Positions 35,805-45,611 of a stretch of 64,000 bases of DNA are shown here, one piece after another. Source of the stretch: JBOFOR01 sp051654865 (lineage in GTDB: Bacteria; Bacillota; Clostridia; Peptostreptococcales; Peptostreptococcaceae); contig JBOFYV010000042.1 in assembly GCA_051654865.1 (NCBI GenBank), positions 62,001 through 126,000 of the forward strand, written 5' to 3'. The position numbers and the translations under genes are program-made. The notes beneath the pieces are model-generated. The model searched no databases, was not told the origin of the DNA, and saw nothing but the letters and a program-made list of their open reading frames with translations. The stretch's first letter is position 1. Each line of letters begins with the position of its first letter.

Positions 35805-36874
35805 TCTTTTGAGTATGCAATTAGATTATCAATTTTATTTTGATAAAAAGATAGTGACACCTCTTCTAAGTTCATAGTTTTTGAGTTGAATCCTATTTTT
35901 CTAAGATGATTATAAAAATCCAAGTCATAAGTATAGCTAGTAAATTGATAATCACTTTGGCTATATCTATAATCTAAGTATTTTGAAAATCCAGCAGCTA
36001 AATTTTCCTTGCACCAATTATTAAAATCATATGAATTTTTTCCAACTTGGTTGTATTGCTCTACAAAATTAGAATCACTCTTTAAACCATCACAAATACT
36101 AATAAAATCTTTATTATCGCTAAGTGAATCAAATAAATAATTAGAATACTGATAAAAACATATGCTTAAAATATCTTGTGCATTTATACTAGGTGAAACG
36201 GTAGATACAATAACATCATCAAGCTTAAAAACTTGAGTTTGTAAAGGATTAAAGCTATAATAAAATTTTGATTTATAATTATTTTCAAACTTAAGACCAG
36301 AGGTATCCTCGATAAATTTAATTATATCTACATTATTTTTAACTAACAAAGAATTAATATTTTTTGCATCTTTATTAAATTTTTTTTCATATTTATTAAA
36401 ATATGTTTTGAAATAGTTATTATAATAGTAATCAAAAAATAGTGATATATTATTTTTTTCAACAGGAGATAAATCTAAATTATTGGAATTAGTAATTTTG
36501 TTTATAATTTCTATATACGTTACATTGTCATCTAAGGCAATTACTTCATTTAAATAATCCCACTGGTTATAAGATGTAAAAATAGACTCTAATTTATTTG
36601 TCATATCTGTATTCATAGAATTATATGTACTTTCTAACCATTTATAATGTTTATGTGCATCTTTAGAAACATCTTTATAGGCTTGTTCATCGATTGATGG
36701 ATTATTGGTGTTAACACTATACAACTCATATGCAGTTTGAATTAGAGCGGTTTTTAAACTTAATCCATTAACTTGTATATTAGAGTTATAAGTAATATCT
36801 GATGTTTTAGAACAACCTGCTACGAGGATTAAAATTAAAATATATATAAATACTATAGTTTTTCTCATGTTCAT
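35801..36874 (-). CDS. Putative lipoprotein of unknown function
   Basis: The N-terminus is a lipoprotein signal: MNMRKTIVF, a hydrophobic stretch, and the lipobox LVAGC. The mature 337-residue part is rich in Tyr, Asn, Asp and Lys and looks alpha-helical, with no family I can name. It should be anchored on the outer face of the cytoplasmic membrane. GGAGTG precedes the ATG on the minus strand. It is a single gene between two terminators. Confidence 0.75.
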   Translation of the reverse strand: MNMRKTIVFIYILILILVAGCSKTSDITYNSNIQVNGLSLKTALIQTAYELYSVNTNNPSIDEQAYKDVSKDAHKHYKWLESTYNSMNTDMTNKLESIFTSYNQWDYLNEVIALDDNVTYIEIINKITNSNNLDLSPVEKNNISLFFDYYYNNYFKTYFNKYEKKFNKDAKNINSLLVKNNVDIIKFIEDTSGLKFENNYKSKFYYSFNPLQTQVFKLDDVIVSTVSPSINAQDILSICFYQYSNYLFDSLSDNKDFISICDGLKSDSNFVEQYNQVGKNSYDFNNWCKENLAAGFSKYLDYRYSQSDYQFTSYTYDLDFYNHLRKIGFNSKTMNLEEVSLSFYQNKIDNLIAYSKD

Positions 36875-37125
36875 AAAATCACTCCTTAAATATTTAATTG
36901 ACCTTAAAAGTTTAAATACCTTTTAAAATCATTCAACATTTTCACCTTATAAAAGATAGGAGAAAATGTCGCAAAATGAAGAAAAAAACTATAGTGTTGA
37001 ATTAAATATTTATGAGTGTAAAAATAAATAAAAAAATATTAATAAATTATAGATAATTAATAAGTTAATAAATAGAAAATTGGATTATTATAGTTATAAT
37101 AATTAGCATAATAAACAACAATAAG

Positions 37126-37159
37126 TAAAATAAAAAGCTACAACAAAAATGTTGTAGCT
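37126..37159 (-). terminator. Rho-independent terminator (minus strand)
   Basis: AGCTACAACA and TGTTGTAGCT form the stem. On the minus strand it is followed by TTTTTATTTTAC. It ends the 66-residue gene. Confidence 0.85.
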
Positions 37160-37166
37160 AATATTA

Positions 37167-37367
37167 TTATATCTTTTTAATAGATATTATTGAACTAAGA
37201 GGGATATATAAGGTATAATTATCACTTGATGATTTTTCTATATGGTCTCTTAAAAGTGCTACATCATAAGGTGTTACGTTAATTATTTTTCCATATAAAT
37301 TATTTTTAGTTAAATATGTTGTAATTTCAACATATTCATTAAAAAAAGATAGAGCATATTTATACAT
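37167..37367 (-). CDS. Small hypothetical protein (beta-rich)
   Basis: The 66-residue protein is not recognised. Alternating hydrophobic residues (EITTYLTKNNLYGKIINV, then YTLYIPLSSIISIKKI) suggest a small beta-barrel, possibly Sm/SH3-like. AAGGGG precedes the ATG on the minus strand and a terminator follows, which supports a real gene. Confidence 0.65.
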   Translation of the reverse strand: MYKYALSFFNEYVEITTYLTKNNLYGKIINVTPYDVALLRDHIEKSSSDNYTLYIPLSSIISIKKI

Positions 37368-37477
37368 TTAATCAACCCCTTAATAAGATATAGAATATCT
37401 TGCTATAATATATGATTTATGTATAAATATGGTGATATATATTAAAAAACAATAAAATAACAAGGAGGATACAGTTT

Positions 37478-38320
37478 ATGTTAGTAGATTTACATATACA
37501 TACTTACTTTTCAGATGGAACATTTTCTCCAGAACAAGTAGCAAAAGAAGCGCATAAGAAAGGTTTAAAGGTTATAGCAGTAACTGATCACAATAACATA
37601 GAGGCTTATGATAGATTGAAGAAAGCATGTGATGAATATCAAATTATTGCAATTAGAGGTGTAGAAATTGATTGTAAATATAAAGATAAAGTTATTCACA
37701 TATTAGCATATGACTTTGATGATAATAAGGAATTATTTAATCTAATAGATGAATCAAGAGGATATCTATTACATACTAGTGTTGATTTAGTAGATAAAAT
37801 GTCAAAAGATTACGAGTGTATATCTAATGAAGATTATGAACAATACGAATATGATAGAAGGAAAGGTGCTTGGAAAGGAGTACACTACCTTTTAGATAGA
37901 GGTATATCGGATTCGTTACTTGGTGGACTAAAATACTATAAAGAATATGGGTGTGATTATATAGAATATGATTTTGCATCTGTTGAAAAAGTATGTGAAA
38001 CTATTAAAAGAGCTAACGGGTATGCAGTATTAGCCCACCCAAGCAATTATTTTAATGAATTATCAAAAGAAGAATTAAATAGTACTTTAGAAGATTTAAA
38101 AGATAGAGGTATAGATGGTATAGAATGTTACTATCCATCAAATGGATTAGAATTGACAAATACCTGTGTTGAATTTTGTAAAAAATATGATATGATAATA
38201 ACTGCAGGATCAGATGGACATGGAGAGTTTACAAAAACAATCAAAGATATTGATTATTATATAGGGGCAGTAAAAGCTACAGTTGAAAAATTAAGTTTAA
38301 AGTTTTTAAATATAAAATAA
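37478..38320 (+). CDS. PHP-domain phosphoesterase
   Basis: The metal-binding PHP motifs are present: DLHIHTYFSDG (residues 4-14), VTDHNNIEA, GVEIDC, LAHPSNY and SDGHGE. The 280-residue size and order match the YciV/RNase AM type, which hydrolyses 3',5'-nucleoside bisphosphates or trims RNA 5' ends. It is cytoplasmic. AAGGAGG precedes the ATG. It stands alone, closed by a strong terminator. Confidence 0.92.
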   Translation: MLVDLHIHTYFSDGTFSPEQVAKEAHKKGLKVIAVTDHNNIEAYDRLKKACDEYQIIAIRGVEIDCKYKDKVIHILAYDFDDNKELFNLIDESRGYLLHTSVDLVDKMSKDYECISNEDYEQYEYDRRKGAWKGVHYLLDRGISDSLLGGLKYYKEYGCDYIEYDFASVEKVCETIKRANGYAVLAHPSNYFNELSKEELNSTLEDLKDRGIDGIECYYPSNGLELTNTCVEFCKKYDMIITAGSDGHGEFTKTIKDIDYYIGAVKATVEKLSLKFLNIK

Positions 38321-38326
38321 TACACC

Positions 38327-38373
38327 TAATAAAAGATGCAAAATATGTATTAGGTATTTTGCATCTTTTATTA
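38327..38373. terminator. Bidirectional terminator
   Basis: A perfect 19-bp stem (TAATAAAAGATGCAAAATA and complement) lies between convergent genes. Confidence 0.93.
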
Positions 38374-38385
38374 AATACTTTATTA

Positions 38386-39117
38386 TTAAGATTGTACTTT
38401 ATAGTTATATGAATTAATTAAATTATCTAATTTAAATTTAGGATAGATAGGTCTTGATTGCCAAACTAAACTTTGAAGCTTATACTGATCATTTTCTTCT
38501 GTTCCTTCAGCAAAGTATTTATTAATAGATAATTCAAACATATCTTCTTTATTACTAAAATTCATATAATTCAGATAAGAATCTTTAATGTTAGGATGAT
38601 TTATAGTTAACTTATAAAATTTACTTTCAACTTCTTTTAAAGATTTCAATAAATCTTTTGTCTCTATATCAATAGAATTATTTATAAATAAAGCATCTCT
38701 AGAGCTATTCGCTAATTCACCCATTACTTTATATTGTATAGTTTTAATTTTTCTATTTAATACAGTTGATAAGAAGAATAGTTCTCCTAATTCTTTTTCT
38801 AGTTCGTTTTCTCCATTTAATAATAATCTAACAGAAGGTAACTCACTAGGTGAAAATATTGTTAATTGAGTACCACGATTAAATACTAATCGTAATGGAA
38901 ACTTTAATTCAGAAGGAGCTATTGATTTTTTTAATTTACCTTCCTCTACAACGAAAAACTCTCCACCTTGGTATATAGCGAAATTTTTTCCGTAGTTATA
39001 ATACAGTGTTTTTGTTGGAACACTATCACCAAAATTAAATTCTTTTATACCTTCTATACTTTTGACTATTTGTTCATTATCATCTAATTTAGGACAATAA
39101 AAACATTCAAATTTCAT
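38386..39117 (-). CDS. Hypothetical protein
   Basis: I do not recognise this 243-residue protein. It starts MKFECFYCPKLDD, with a single CFYC pair, followed by a beta-rich first half and a helical second half with many Lys, Glu and Asn. There is no signal peptide or membrane segment. A GGGGGGA site precedes the ATG on the minus strand. It lies downstream of the aspartate decarboxylase gene on the same strand, with a 120-nt gap. Confidence 0.7.
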   Translation of the reverse strand: MKFECFYCPKLDDNEQIVKSIEGIKEFNFGDSVPTKTLYYNYGKNFAIYQGGEFFVVEEGKLKKSIAPSELKFPLRLVFNRGTQLTIFSPSELPSVRLLLNGENELEKELGELFFLSTVLNRKIKTIQYKVMGELANSSRDALFINNSIDIETKDLLKSLKEVESKFYKLTINHPNIKDSYLNYMNFSNKEDMFELSINKYFAEGTEENDQYKLQSLVWQSRPIYPKFKLDNLINSYNYKVQS

Positions 39118-39237
39118 AAGTTATCCCCCCAATATATTTTAAATAATATTATTTACAATAACTATCATTAAGATTAATTATAGTAATAAAATATTGTTTT
39201 TGCATTCATATTATTAAAAAAGAATATCTAAGTATAT

Positions 39238-40866
39238 TTATAATTGTTTTTTCCAGTCTTTAACATAATCGTCTAAAATCTTTTTTAAAGCTACTCCAAT
39301 TTCAGAATAAGCTTCGTCGTATAAATTAGCTAAAGATATTCTTATTGACCACTCAGGGCCTGCAAATCCACCACCACTAAGTAACACTATAGAAGACTCT
39401 TCAGCTAATCTAAACAAGATATCAACAGGTTTATAATTGTATTCTAAATAGTTAGCAAATTCCTTACTATGATTTAACTCTGCCCATTCAAGTAAATCAA
39501 ATTGTGTATAATATGCGGCACTATTAGGGTCATTAGGTAAATCTAAACCTAAACTATCAAATAGTAGTTTTTGACGATGATGACATATATTTATTGTCAA
39601 GTTTTTATAGCAATCATCTGTATCTAAAAGTGCATACGCAGAGAAAAATGCCATTTGAACTTGCTGAGGAGTTGAAAGGCCAGCTGTATGGTTTAGAGCC
39701 ACTTGCCTACTATCTGCAACAATTCTGTCAATAAAAGGAACATCTTCAGGATTGGTGTTCATATCAGAGTATCTCTTCATAGTCCTTTTCTTTATAGAGT
39801 AAGGCAATTCAGAAATTAACCTATCGAATACATTTTCTTTATGTAAAGCTAAGGTTCCAAGCCTCCATCCTGTAACACCAAAATACTTTGAGTAGGAATA
39901 AGAACCTATTGTATTATAAGGAATCTTAGCCATTAAAGATGAAAATCCATAAATAAATGTACCATAAACATCATCAGATATTATCATTAAATTAGGATTA
40001 TCATTTTCTACTATATCTACAATTCTATCAGTAGAGTTAGATGAAATAGCGATAGATGGTGGATTGCTAGGGTTTACTAGAAATAGTGCTTTTATATCCT
40101 TATCACGTAATTTGTCAAGCTCTAAATCTGTGTACTGCCAAGTGTGCTCACCGTTATTTGATTTTTCATTTGCATTTATGTACACAACTTCAAACTCATA
40201 TCTTGGCAAATGGGGAATTTCTAGATAAGGAGTAAAAATAGGTGTCATAATTGCAATTTTATCACCTTTTAGTAGTAAATTATTTGCAATTAAAGAGTCA
40301 AATACATAGCACATAGCAGCTGTAGCACCTTCAACTGCAAAAACGTCAAAATCTCCTCCTTTACCAACATCATATCTCATTTCTTTAATTAAATATTCTT
40401 TAACTATTTTTTCAATATGAATTAACATTCTATCAGGAAATGGATAATTATCACCAAGAATTGCATCTGTTAACTCATGAACAAAATCATCGGGATTAAA
40501 GTTGAGTTTATCAATTCCATAATCTATAATACTTTTAACTAAATCAGTACCAGGCATATTAGAGTTTTTAACTAAATACTCATTTAGTCTATTATATATA
40601 TTTGATTTTCTTGGTATTCCAGTTAGAGGTCCATTATCCCAGGAAAATCTACTTTCCTCTATAGCAAAATGACCAAATGTAAAAAAGGCTTCTCTAGGTT
40701 TTGTTGCAAGCCAATTGGGGTTCCCTCTACCAGCATCTAAAAGTGTACGTGTACTTTTTTTACTAGGTGCAGTTGCAAGTTCTATTAAAGCATTCTTAAA
40801 TTCAAAAGGGCTAATTTTACCATAGATATTTTCCAATTCTTTTCTTCCTAAGTTTTTATTTTCCAT
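39238..40866 (-). CDS. aspD: Aspartate 4-decarboxylase / aspartate aminotransferase (AspD)
   Basis: The 542-residue PLP enzyme belongs to fold type I and is longer than usual aminotransferases, as is typical of the bifunctional aspartate 4-decarboxylase. VNPSNPPS (264-271), SDDVYG (297-302) and the PLP-lysine segment SYSKYFGVTGWRLG with K327 are in place. It converts aspartate to alanine plus CO2, with some transaminase activity. In other bacteria it works with an Asp/Ala antiporter to make proton motive force, but no antiporter is adjacent here. GGAG precedes the ATG. Confidence 0.92.
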   Translation of the reverse strand: MENKNLGRKELENIYGKISPFEFKNALIELATAPSKKSTRTLLDAGRGNPNWLATKPREAFFTFGHFAIEESRFSWDNGPLTGIPRKSNIYNRLNEYLVKNSNMPGTDLVKSIIDYGIDKLNFNPDDFVHELTDAILGDNYPFPDRMLIHIEKIVKEYLIKEMRYDVGKGGDFDVFAVEGATAAMCYVFDSLIANNLLLKGDKIAIMTPIFTPYLEIPHLPRYEFEVVYINANEKSNNGEHTWQYTDLELDKLRDKDIKALFLVNPSNPPSIAISSNSTDRIVDIVENDNPNLMIISDDVYGTFIYGFSSLMAKIPYNTIGSYSYSKYFGVTGWRLGTLALHKENVFDRLISELPYSIKKRTMKRYSDMNTNPEDVPFIDRIVADSRQVALNHTAGLSTPQQVQMAFFSAYALLDTDDCYKNLTINICHHRQKLLFDSLGLDLPNDPNSAAYYTQFDLLEWAELNHSKEFANYLEYNYKPVDILFRLAEESSIVLLSGGGFAGPEWSIRISLANLYDEAYSEIGVALKKILDDYVKDWKKQL

Positions 40867-41029
40867 ACTTTAATTATCTCCTTAGTAATAGCATTATTAA
40901 TTTATTATCTGCTATTAAAATTATATTATGTTATACTAAACGTATATCCTTTAAAATTTGAAAAAAAATCCATAATAAATACAAAAAATTATGAAATACT
41001 AGTTACTAAGGAATTGAGAGGAGAGTTAT

Positions 41030-42208
41030 ATGTTAAGTAAAAGTTTAATCAAATTATTTATTAAAGATAGTAATAATCTTAATGATGATAAAGTAAGGAA
41101 TAAATATGGATATTTGGCGGGTATAGTAGGGATTATAGTTAATTTTATATTATTTGTAGTAAAATTATTTATAGGATTAATAACATCTAGTATAGCAATA
41201 ACAGCAGATTCTTTTAATAATTTATCAGATATGGCATCTTCAGTTATAACAATAATTGGATTTAAACTTGCTAGTATGCCACCAGATAAAGAGCATCCTT
41301 TTGGGCATGGTAGAGTAGAGTATATATCTGCACTAATAGTTGCTTTTATGGTAATGATAGTAGGTTTTCAATTCGTAAAATCATCAATAGATAGAATTCT
41401 TAATCCAGTACCAATAATATTTGAACTTATACCATTTATCTTATTGTTAATGTCTATATTAGTAAAGGTATGGCTAAGTAGATTTAATAAATTAGTAGGT
41501 GAAAAGATAGATTCATCTGCTTTAAAAGCGGCATCTATGGATGCGTTAGGAGATGTGTTTACATCTAGTTGTGTAGCTATTTCATTCTTAATAGCTAAAT
41601 TCACGACACTGCCTATCGATGGATATATAGGAGTAATAGTATCTTTAGCTATATTGTATGCTGGATATACACTAGTAAAAGAAACCATAAGTCCTTTATT
41701 AGGAGAAGCACCACAACCTGAACTGGTACAAGCAATCTCTCAAGGTGTATTATCTTATAACAATATTAGTGGAGTACATGATTTGATTGTACATAATTAT
41801 GGTGTTGGAAAGTGTATAGCGTCAATTCATGCAGAAATACCTGCAGACATTGATATAATGACTATACATGATATTATAGATGCTGCTGAAAGGGAAATTT
41901 CACAAAAGTTAAATATACACCTAGTAATTCATATGGATCCTATATGTATAGAGACAGAAGAAGTTTCTACAGCTAGAGAAGAAGTCGAAAAGATTATAAA
42001 ATATAACCCTATAATAAAATCAATGCACGATTTTAGAATAGTAGGTCATAGTGAAACTAAAAATTTAATTTTTGATATAGTAGTTGATAGTGAAAAATTA
42101 GGCAAAATAATGTCTGAAGATGAATTGAAAAAGGATATTACTAAAGCAATAAATGATATACATCCGCAGTATAATTGTATAATTACAGTAGATAGAGATT
42201 ACCTGTAA
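41030..42208 (+). CDS. Cation diffusion facilitator family metal exporter
   Basis: The 392-residue protein has six transmembrane helices followed by a long cytoplasmic domain. Metal-site residues are visible in ADSFNNLSDMASS and in SMDALGDVFTSSC, with HPFGHGRVEY between them. It exports Zn2+, Fe2+, Mn2+ or similar by proton exchange; the motif does not settle the metal. The C-terminal region holds two ferredoxin-like repeats, longer than the common single one. AGGAGAG precedes the ATG. Confidence 0.92.
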   Translation: MLSKSLIKLFIKDSNNLNDDKVRNKYGYLAGIVGIIVNFILFVVKLFIGLITSSIAITADSFNNLSDMASSVITIIGFKLASMPPDKEHPFGHGRVEYISALIVAFMVMIVGFQFVKSSIDRILNPVPIIFELIPFILLLMSILVKVWLSRFNKLVGEKIDSSALKAASMDALGDVFTSSCVAISFLIAKFTTLPIDGYIGVIVSLAILYAGYTLVKETISPLLGEAPQPELVQAISQGVLSYNNISGVHDLIVHNYGVGKCIASIHAEIPADIDIMTIHDIIDAAEREISQKLNIHLVIHMDPICIETEEVSTAREEVEKIIKYNPIIKSMHDFRIVGHSETKNLIFDIVVDSEKLGKIMSEDELKKDITKAINDIHPQYNCIITVDRDYL

Positions 42209-42211
42209 ACT

Positions 42212-42245
42212 AAAAATATGAGAATTTTTCTCATATTTTTTTTGT
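42212..42245 (+). terminator. Rho-independent terminator
   Basis: AAAAATATGAGAA pairs with TTCTCATATTTTT over a 3-nt loop, with a T-run. It ends the metal exporter gene. Confidence 0.92.
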
Positions 42246-42322
42246 GATATAAATAAATAATATTTACTTTATGATACAAAGAGTAGTAAAATTTAAAGAA
42301 AAAGATATTAAGGAGTAAAAAC

Positions 42323-42862
42323 TTGAAAGCATTAATGGAATTATTTTGGGCATTTTGTAGAATTGGAGGGCTTACATTTGGTGGAGGGTATGCAATGCTG
42401 CCAATGTTACAAGCTGAAGTAGTAGAAAAATATAAATGGGCAACAGAAGAAGAACTGCTAGATTATTATGCAGTGGGACAAGCTACCCCAGGAATAATAG
42501 CAGTAAATACAGCAACCTTTATAGGTTATAAAAATAAAGGAATTATAGGAGCGATATTTGCAACTTCAGGAGTGGTTTTTCCATCATTAGTGATAATAAT
42601 GGTCATTGCAGGGTTAATAGATAGTTTTTCTGATATTGAGATAGTGCAAAATGCTTTTTCTGGAATAAGGGTAGTTGTAGCTGTTTTGATATTAAATGCA
42701 GTAATTAAATTATGGAAAACATCAGTTTCGGGTGTTTTTGGAATAGTAGTATTTACAATGACATTTATTATGTCGGGTTTACTTAACATATCACCGATAT
42801 ATATTGTAATAGCATCTGCATTATTAGGTGTAGTTATAACTAATAAAAGAGGTGATATATAA
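42323..42862 (+). CDS. Chromate transporter family, short subunit 1
   Basis: The 179-residue membrane protein is one half of a ChrA transporter. It has GGLTFGGGYAMLP at the N-terminus and AVGQATPGIIAVNTATFIG, the family signatures. The TTG start has AAGGAG 7-8 nt upstream. It overlaps the next gene by one base (TAATG), so both halves are made together and probably form a heterodimer. The physiological substrate in anaerobes may be another oxyanion than chromate. Confidence 0.92.
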   Translation: MKALMELFWAFCRIGGLTFGGGYAMLPMLQAEVVEKYKWATEEELLDYYAVGQATPGIIAVNTATFIGYKNKGIIGAIFATSGVVFPSLVIIMVIAGLIDSFSDIEIVQNAFSGIRVVVAVLILNAVIKLWKTSVSGVFGIVVFTMTFIMSGLLNISPIYIVIASALLGVVITNKRGDI

Positions 42863-43425
42863 TGATATACATAATACTTTTTTTAGAATTTTTCAAAGTA
42901 GGTCTTTTCACTATAGGAGGAGGACTAGCGAGTCTGCCGTTTTTATATGAATTAGCAGAAAAATATACATGGTTTGATAAGTCAGTGATTGCAGATATGG
43001 TTGCTATATCTCAATCAACTCCTGGTCCTATTGGTATAAATATGGCTACATATGCTGGATACCAAGTAGCTGGTATATTAGGAGGATTGATTGCAACAGT
43101 AGGAATTGTTACGCCATCTTTTATAATAATAATTATAATTGCACATTACTTAAAAGCATTTAAAGACAGTAAGGTGGTTAAATCAATATTTAAAGGACTA
43201 AGACCTGCAGTAGCAGGACTTATTGCAGTGGCATGTTTTGAAATATTTAAAATGTCTATTTTTACAGTTAAAGAGTTTAATGATATAAATAATCTATTTG
43301 ATTTTTTTAATATGAAGAGTTTAATATTATTTGGAGTAATGTTTTATGCTACAAATAAACTTAGCAAACATCCTGCAATTTATATATTGTTTGGAGCAAT
43401 AATTGGGATAGTATTTAAAATGTAA
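42862..43425 (+). CDS. Chromate transporter family, short subunit 2
   Basis: The 187-residue second half has GLFTIGGGLASLPF and ISQSTPGPIGINMATYAG, matching the same motifs as its partner. The ATG overlaps the stop of subunit 1. The paired short-chain arrangement is the common Firmicutes form of the CHR family. The S-box riboswitch region follows. Confidence 0.92.
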   Translation: MIYIILFLEFFKVGLFTIGGGLASLPFLYELAEKYTWFDKSVIADMVAISQSTPGPIGINMATYAGYQVAGILGGLIATVGIVTPSFIIIIIIAHYLKAFKDSKVVKSIFKGLRPAVAGLIAVACFEIFKMSIFTVKEFNDINNLFDFFNMKSLILFGVMFYATNKLSKHPAIYILFGAIIGIVFKM

Positions 43426-43447
43426 TAAAAATATTTTTTTAATAATA

Positions 43448-43476
43448 TTGACAATATTAAGAAGATTTAATATTAT
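43448..43476 (+). promoter_or_regulatory. Sigma-A promoter upstream of S-box 1
   Basis: A perfect TTGACA and TATTAT are separated by 17 nt, about 20 nt before the riboswitch. Confidence 0.85.
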
Positions 43477-43496
43477 ATAAAAAAGAAAACAGAATA

Positions 43497-43643
43497 CTTC
43501 TTATCAAGAGAGGTGGAGGGACTGGCCCTATGAAGCCCGGCAACCAGTATAGTTATATACGGGTGCTAAATCCTGCAGCTTAAAAGCTGGTAGATGAGTA
43601 TAATTATGCTTTTATAGGCCTGAGTTTATGCTCAGGTCTTTTA
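43497..43643 (+). ncRNA. SAM-I (S-box) riboswitch 1 with terminator
   Basis: The S-box core is complete: CTTATCAAGAGAGGTGGAG, then GGGACTGGCCCTATGAAGC, CCGGCAACC, GGTGCTAAATCCTGCAG and AGATGAG. The terminator follows, with CCTGAG and CTCAGG arms and TCTTTT. SAM binding promotes termination. It controls the NhaC-type transporter gene. Confidence 0.97.
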
Positions 43644-43717
43644 ATTACGTTAAAATAGGGTAGTTATATAATTATAGACAGAAAGAAGTATTAATTAGGC
43701 AGAGGAGATGAGTAATA

Positions 43718-45037
43718 ATGAAAAAAGAAATTAATAAAGGTAATCCCATAGCACTTTTACCTTTAGCTATATTTTTAGTGCTATTTGTAGGAAGTGGAAT
43801 AATAACAGGTGACTTTTATAAAATGCCAGTATTAGTAGCATTTATTGTTGCAGCGGCAGTAGCGTTAGCATCTAACAAAAATGCAAGTATACAAACTAAA
43901 ATGGAAGAATTCTGCAAAGGAGCAGGAAATCAAAATATAATTTTAATGGTAATGATATTCGTATTAGCTGGAGCTTTTGGTAGTGTAGCTAGAGAAATGG
44001 GTGGTGTTGACTCAACTGTTAATTTAAGTCTATCAGTTCTTCCTCCAAATCTTTTAGTGGCAGGATTATTTGTAATAGGTTGTTTTATATCTATTTCAAT
44101 GGGAACATCAGTTGGAACAATAGCCGCATTAGCACCAATAGGATTAGGGGTTGCAGAAAATACAGGTATTAATGTTGCACTTGTAATAGGTGCAGTAGTT
44201 GGAGGAGCAATGTTTGGTGATAATTTATCTATGGTATCAGATACAACAATAGCTGCAGTTAGAACGCAAGGTTGCGAACTAAAAGATAAATTTAAGACGA
44301 ATTTCTTAATTGTATTACCAGCAGCATTAATTACTGTCATTCTTCTTACCGTAGTTACATCAGGTCATCAAGCTAATGTAGAAGGAAATTATAGCTATGA
44401 AATAGTAAAGGTACTTCCATATTTATTAGTGTTAATAGGGGCTTTATGTGGCCTAAATGTGTTTATATTATTAGGTGGAGGTATATTCTTTGCAGGGACT
44501 ATTGGTTTGATTACCAAATCTTTTGATTTACTAGGTTTTATAAATGCAATATCTAATGGAATATCAGGGATGCAAGAATTATGCCTTTTAGTTATAATAG
44601 TAGGTGGAGTTGTATCTTTAATAAAATATAATGGTGGTATAGATTTCTTATTATACATAATTACAAACAAAGTAAAAACAAAAAAAGGTGCGGAATTTGG
44701 TATAGCAGCACTTGTAAGTGTTATAGACTTATGCACAGCTAATAATACAATTGCAATAGTAACGGCAGGCCCATTAGCTAAAGATATAGCTGACAAATAT
44801 GATATAGATCCAAGGAAAACAGCAAGTATATTAGATATATTTTCATCTTGTTGGCAAGGTATAATTCCATATGGAGCGCAATTATTAACAGCGGCAGGAG
44901 TTGCAGGAATATCAGCAGTAGAAATCATAAAATACTTATATTACCCAGGTCTTATGTTTGTATTTGGTATAATATCAATAGCATTTGGTATACCAGCACT
45001 AAATAAATCTAAAGATAAAAAAGAAAAAGTAGCCTAG
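43718..45037 (+). CDS. metT: NhaC-superfamily transporter, probable methionine transporter MetT
   Basis: The 439-residue membrane protein belongs to the NhaC Na+/H+ antiporter superfamily: SMGTSVGTIAALAPIG, GGAMFGDNLSMVSDTTIAA, and in the second half AANNTIAIVTAGPLAK (partly shown as CTANNTIAIVTAGP). Its expression is set by an S-box riboswitch directly upstream. NhaC-type proteins under S-box control have been predicted to be methionine transporters (MetT), which fits better than a plain Na+/H+ role. GAGGAGATG precedes the ATG. Confidence 0.88.
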   Translation: MKKEINKGNPIALLPLAIFLVLFVGSGIITGDFYKMPVLVAFIVAAAVALASNKNASIQTKMEEFCKGAGNQNIILMVMIFVLAGAFGSVAREMGGVDSTVNLSLSVLPPNLLVAGLFVIGCFISISMGTSVGTIAALAPIGLGVAENTGINVALVIGAVVGGAMFGDNLSMVSDTTIAAVRTQGCELKDKFKTNFLIVLPAALITVILLTVVTSGHQANVEGNYSYEIVKVLPYLLVLIGALCGLNVFILLGGGIFFAGTIGLITKSFDLLGFINAISNGISGMQELCLLVIIVGGVVSLIKYNGGIDFLLYIITNKVKTKKGAEFGIAALVSVIDLCTANNTIAIVTAGPLAKDIADKYDIDPRKTASILDIFSSCWQGIIPYGAQLLTAAGVAGISAVEIIKYLYYPGLMFVFGIISIAFGIPALNKSKDKKEKVA

Positions 45038-45042
45038 ATTAT

Positions 45043-45075
45043 AAAAAGTATCTACATAAATTGTAGATGCTTTTT
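45043..45075 (+). terminator. Rho-independent terminator
   Basis: AAAAGTATCTACA pairs with TGTAGATGCTTTT (one G-U pair), followed by a T-run. It ends the metT-like gene. Confidence 0.9.
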
Positions 45076-45168
45076 TATGTAAATTAAATAAAGTAACTTT
45101 AGTACATAAAAGTATAATTTTAATGTACTAAGATAAAAATAATTATAATTATATTTTGGAGGTGCAAT

Positions 45169-45468
45169 ATGAATTTACAAAATGATGGAATGATAGGGAA
45201 TCTACCTAAAAATATAAATGAAGAAGTGCCGAAGCCAAACGAAAATGCAAAAAAGATTACTAAGTTAATAAAGCATTCTAATGAAGTAATAGGATATGAA
45301 TTATCAAATGGGCAAAGGATAAGTAAAGAAGAAGGAGTACAATTAGCTAAAATGGGAGAAATTTCAGGTGTGGCTGTTGCACTAAATAAAGGAAATGAGT
45401 ATTTAAGAAGTTTACCAGATGAAACAGAAAATAATAACTTAGGAAGTTTACCAACAATAAATGAATAA
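45169..45468 (+). CDS. DUF3892 domain protein
   Basis: The 99-residue protein contains the DUF3892 core at about 28-70 (ITKLIKHSNEVIGYELSNG, then GVQLAKMGEISGVAVA). The ends are polar and probably flexible. The function is unknown; such proteins are frequent in spore formers. GGAGGTG precedes the ATG and a terminator follows. Confidence 0.85.
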   Translation: MNLQNDGMIGNLPKNINEEVPKPNENAKKITKLIKHSNEVIGYELSNGQRISKEEGVQLAKMGEISGVAVALNKGNEYLRSLPDETENNNLGSLPTINE

Positions 45469-45479
45469 CTAATATTTAT

Positions 45480-45512
45480 AAAAATTCACTTTGTTTTGCA
45501 AAGTGAATTTTT
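45480..45512 (+). terminator. Rho-independent terminator
   Basis: AAAAATTCACTTTG and its perfect complement flank a 5-nt loop and run into T. Confidence 0.93.
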
Positions 45513-45611
45513 AATTATTTTTGTTGCTTTTAATGCAAACAATGATATACAATTAAGTCTCAAGACATAAGCATTATAAATGCAAATTATCATTTTAGGG
45601 AGGTGTATTAA

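Noticed and set aside
36966..37031. Short open frame of 21 residues beginning MSQNEEKNYS
   Set aside because: GGAG lies only 3 nt before the ATG, the frame is very short, and there is no supporting terminator or family match.
43930..44928. Long open frames on the minus strand inside the NhaC-type transporter gene
   Set aside because: They are antisense frames produced by the regular codon pattern of a hydrophobic protein; they lack ribosome sites and any family pattern.
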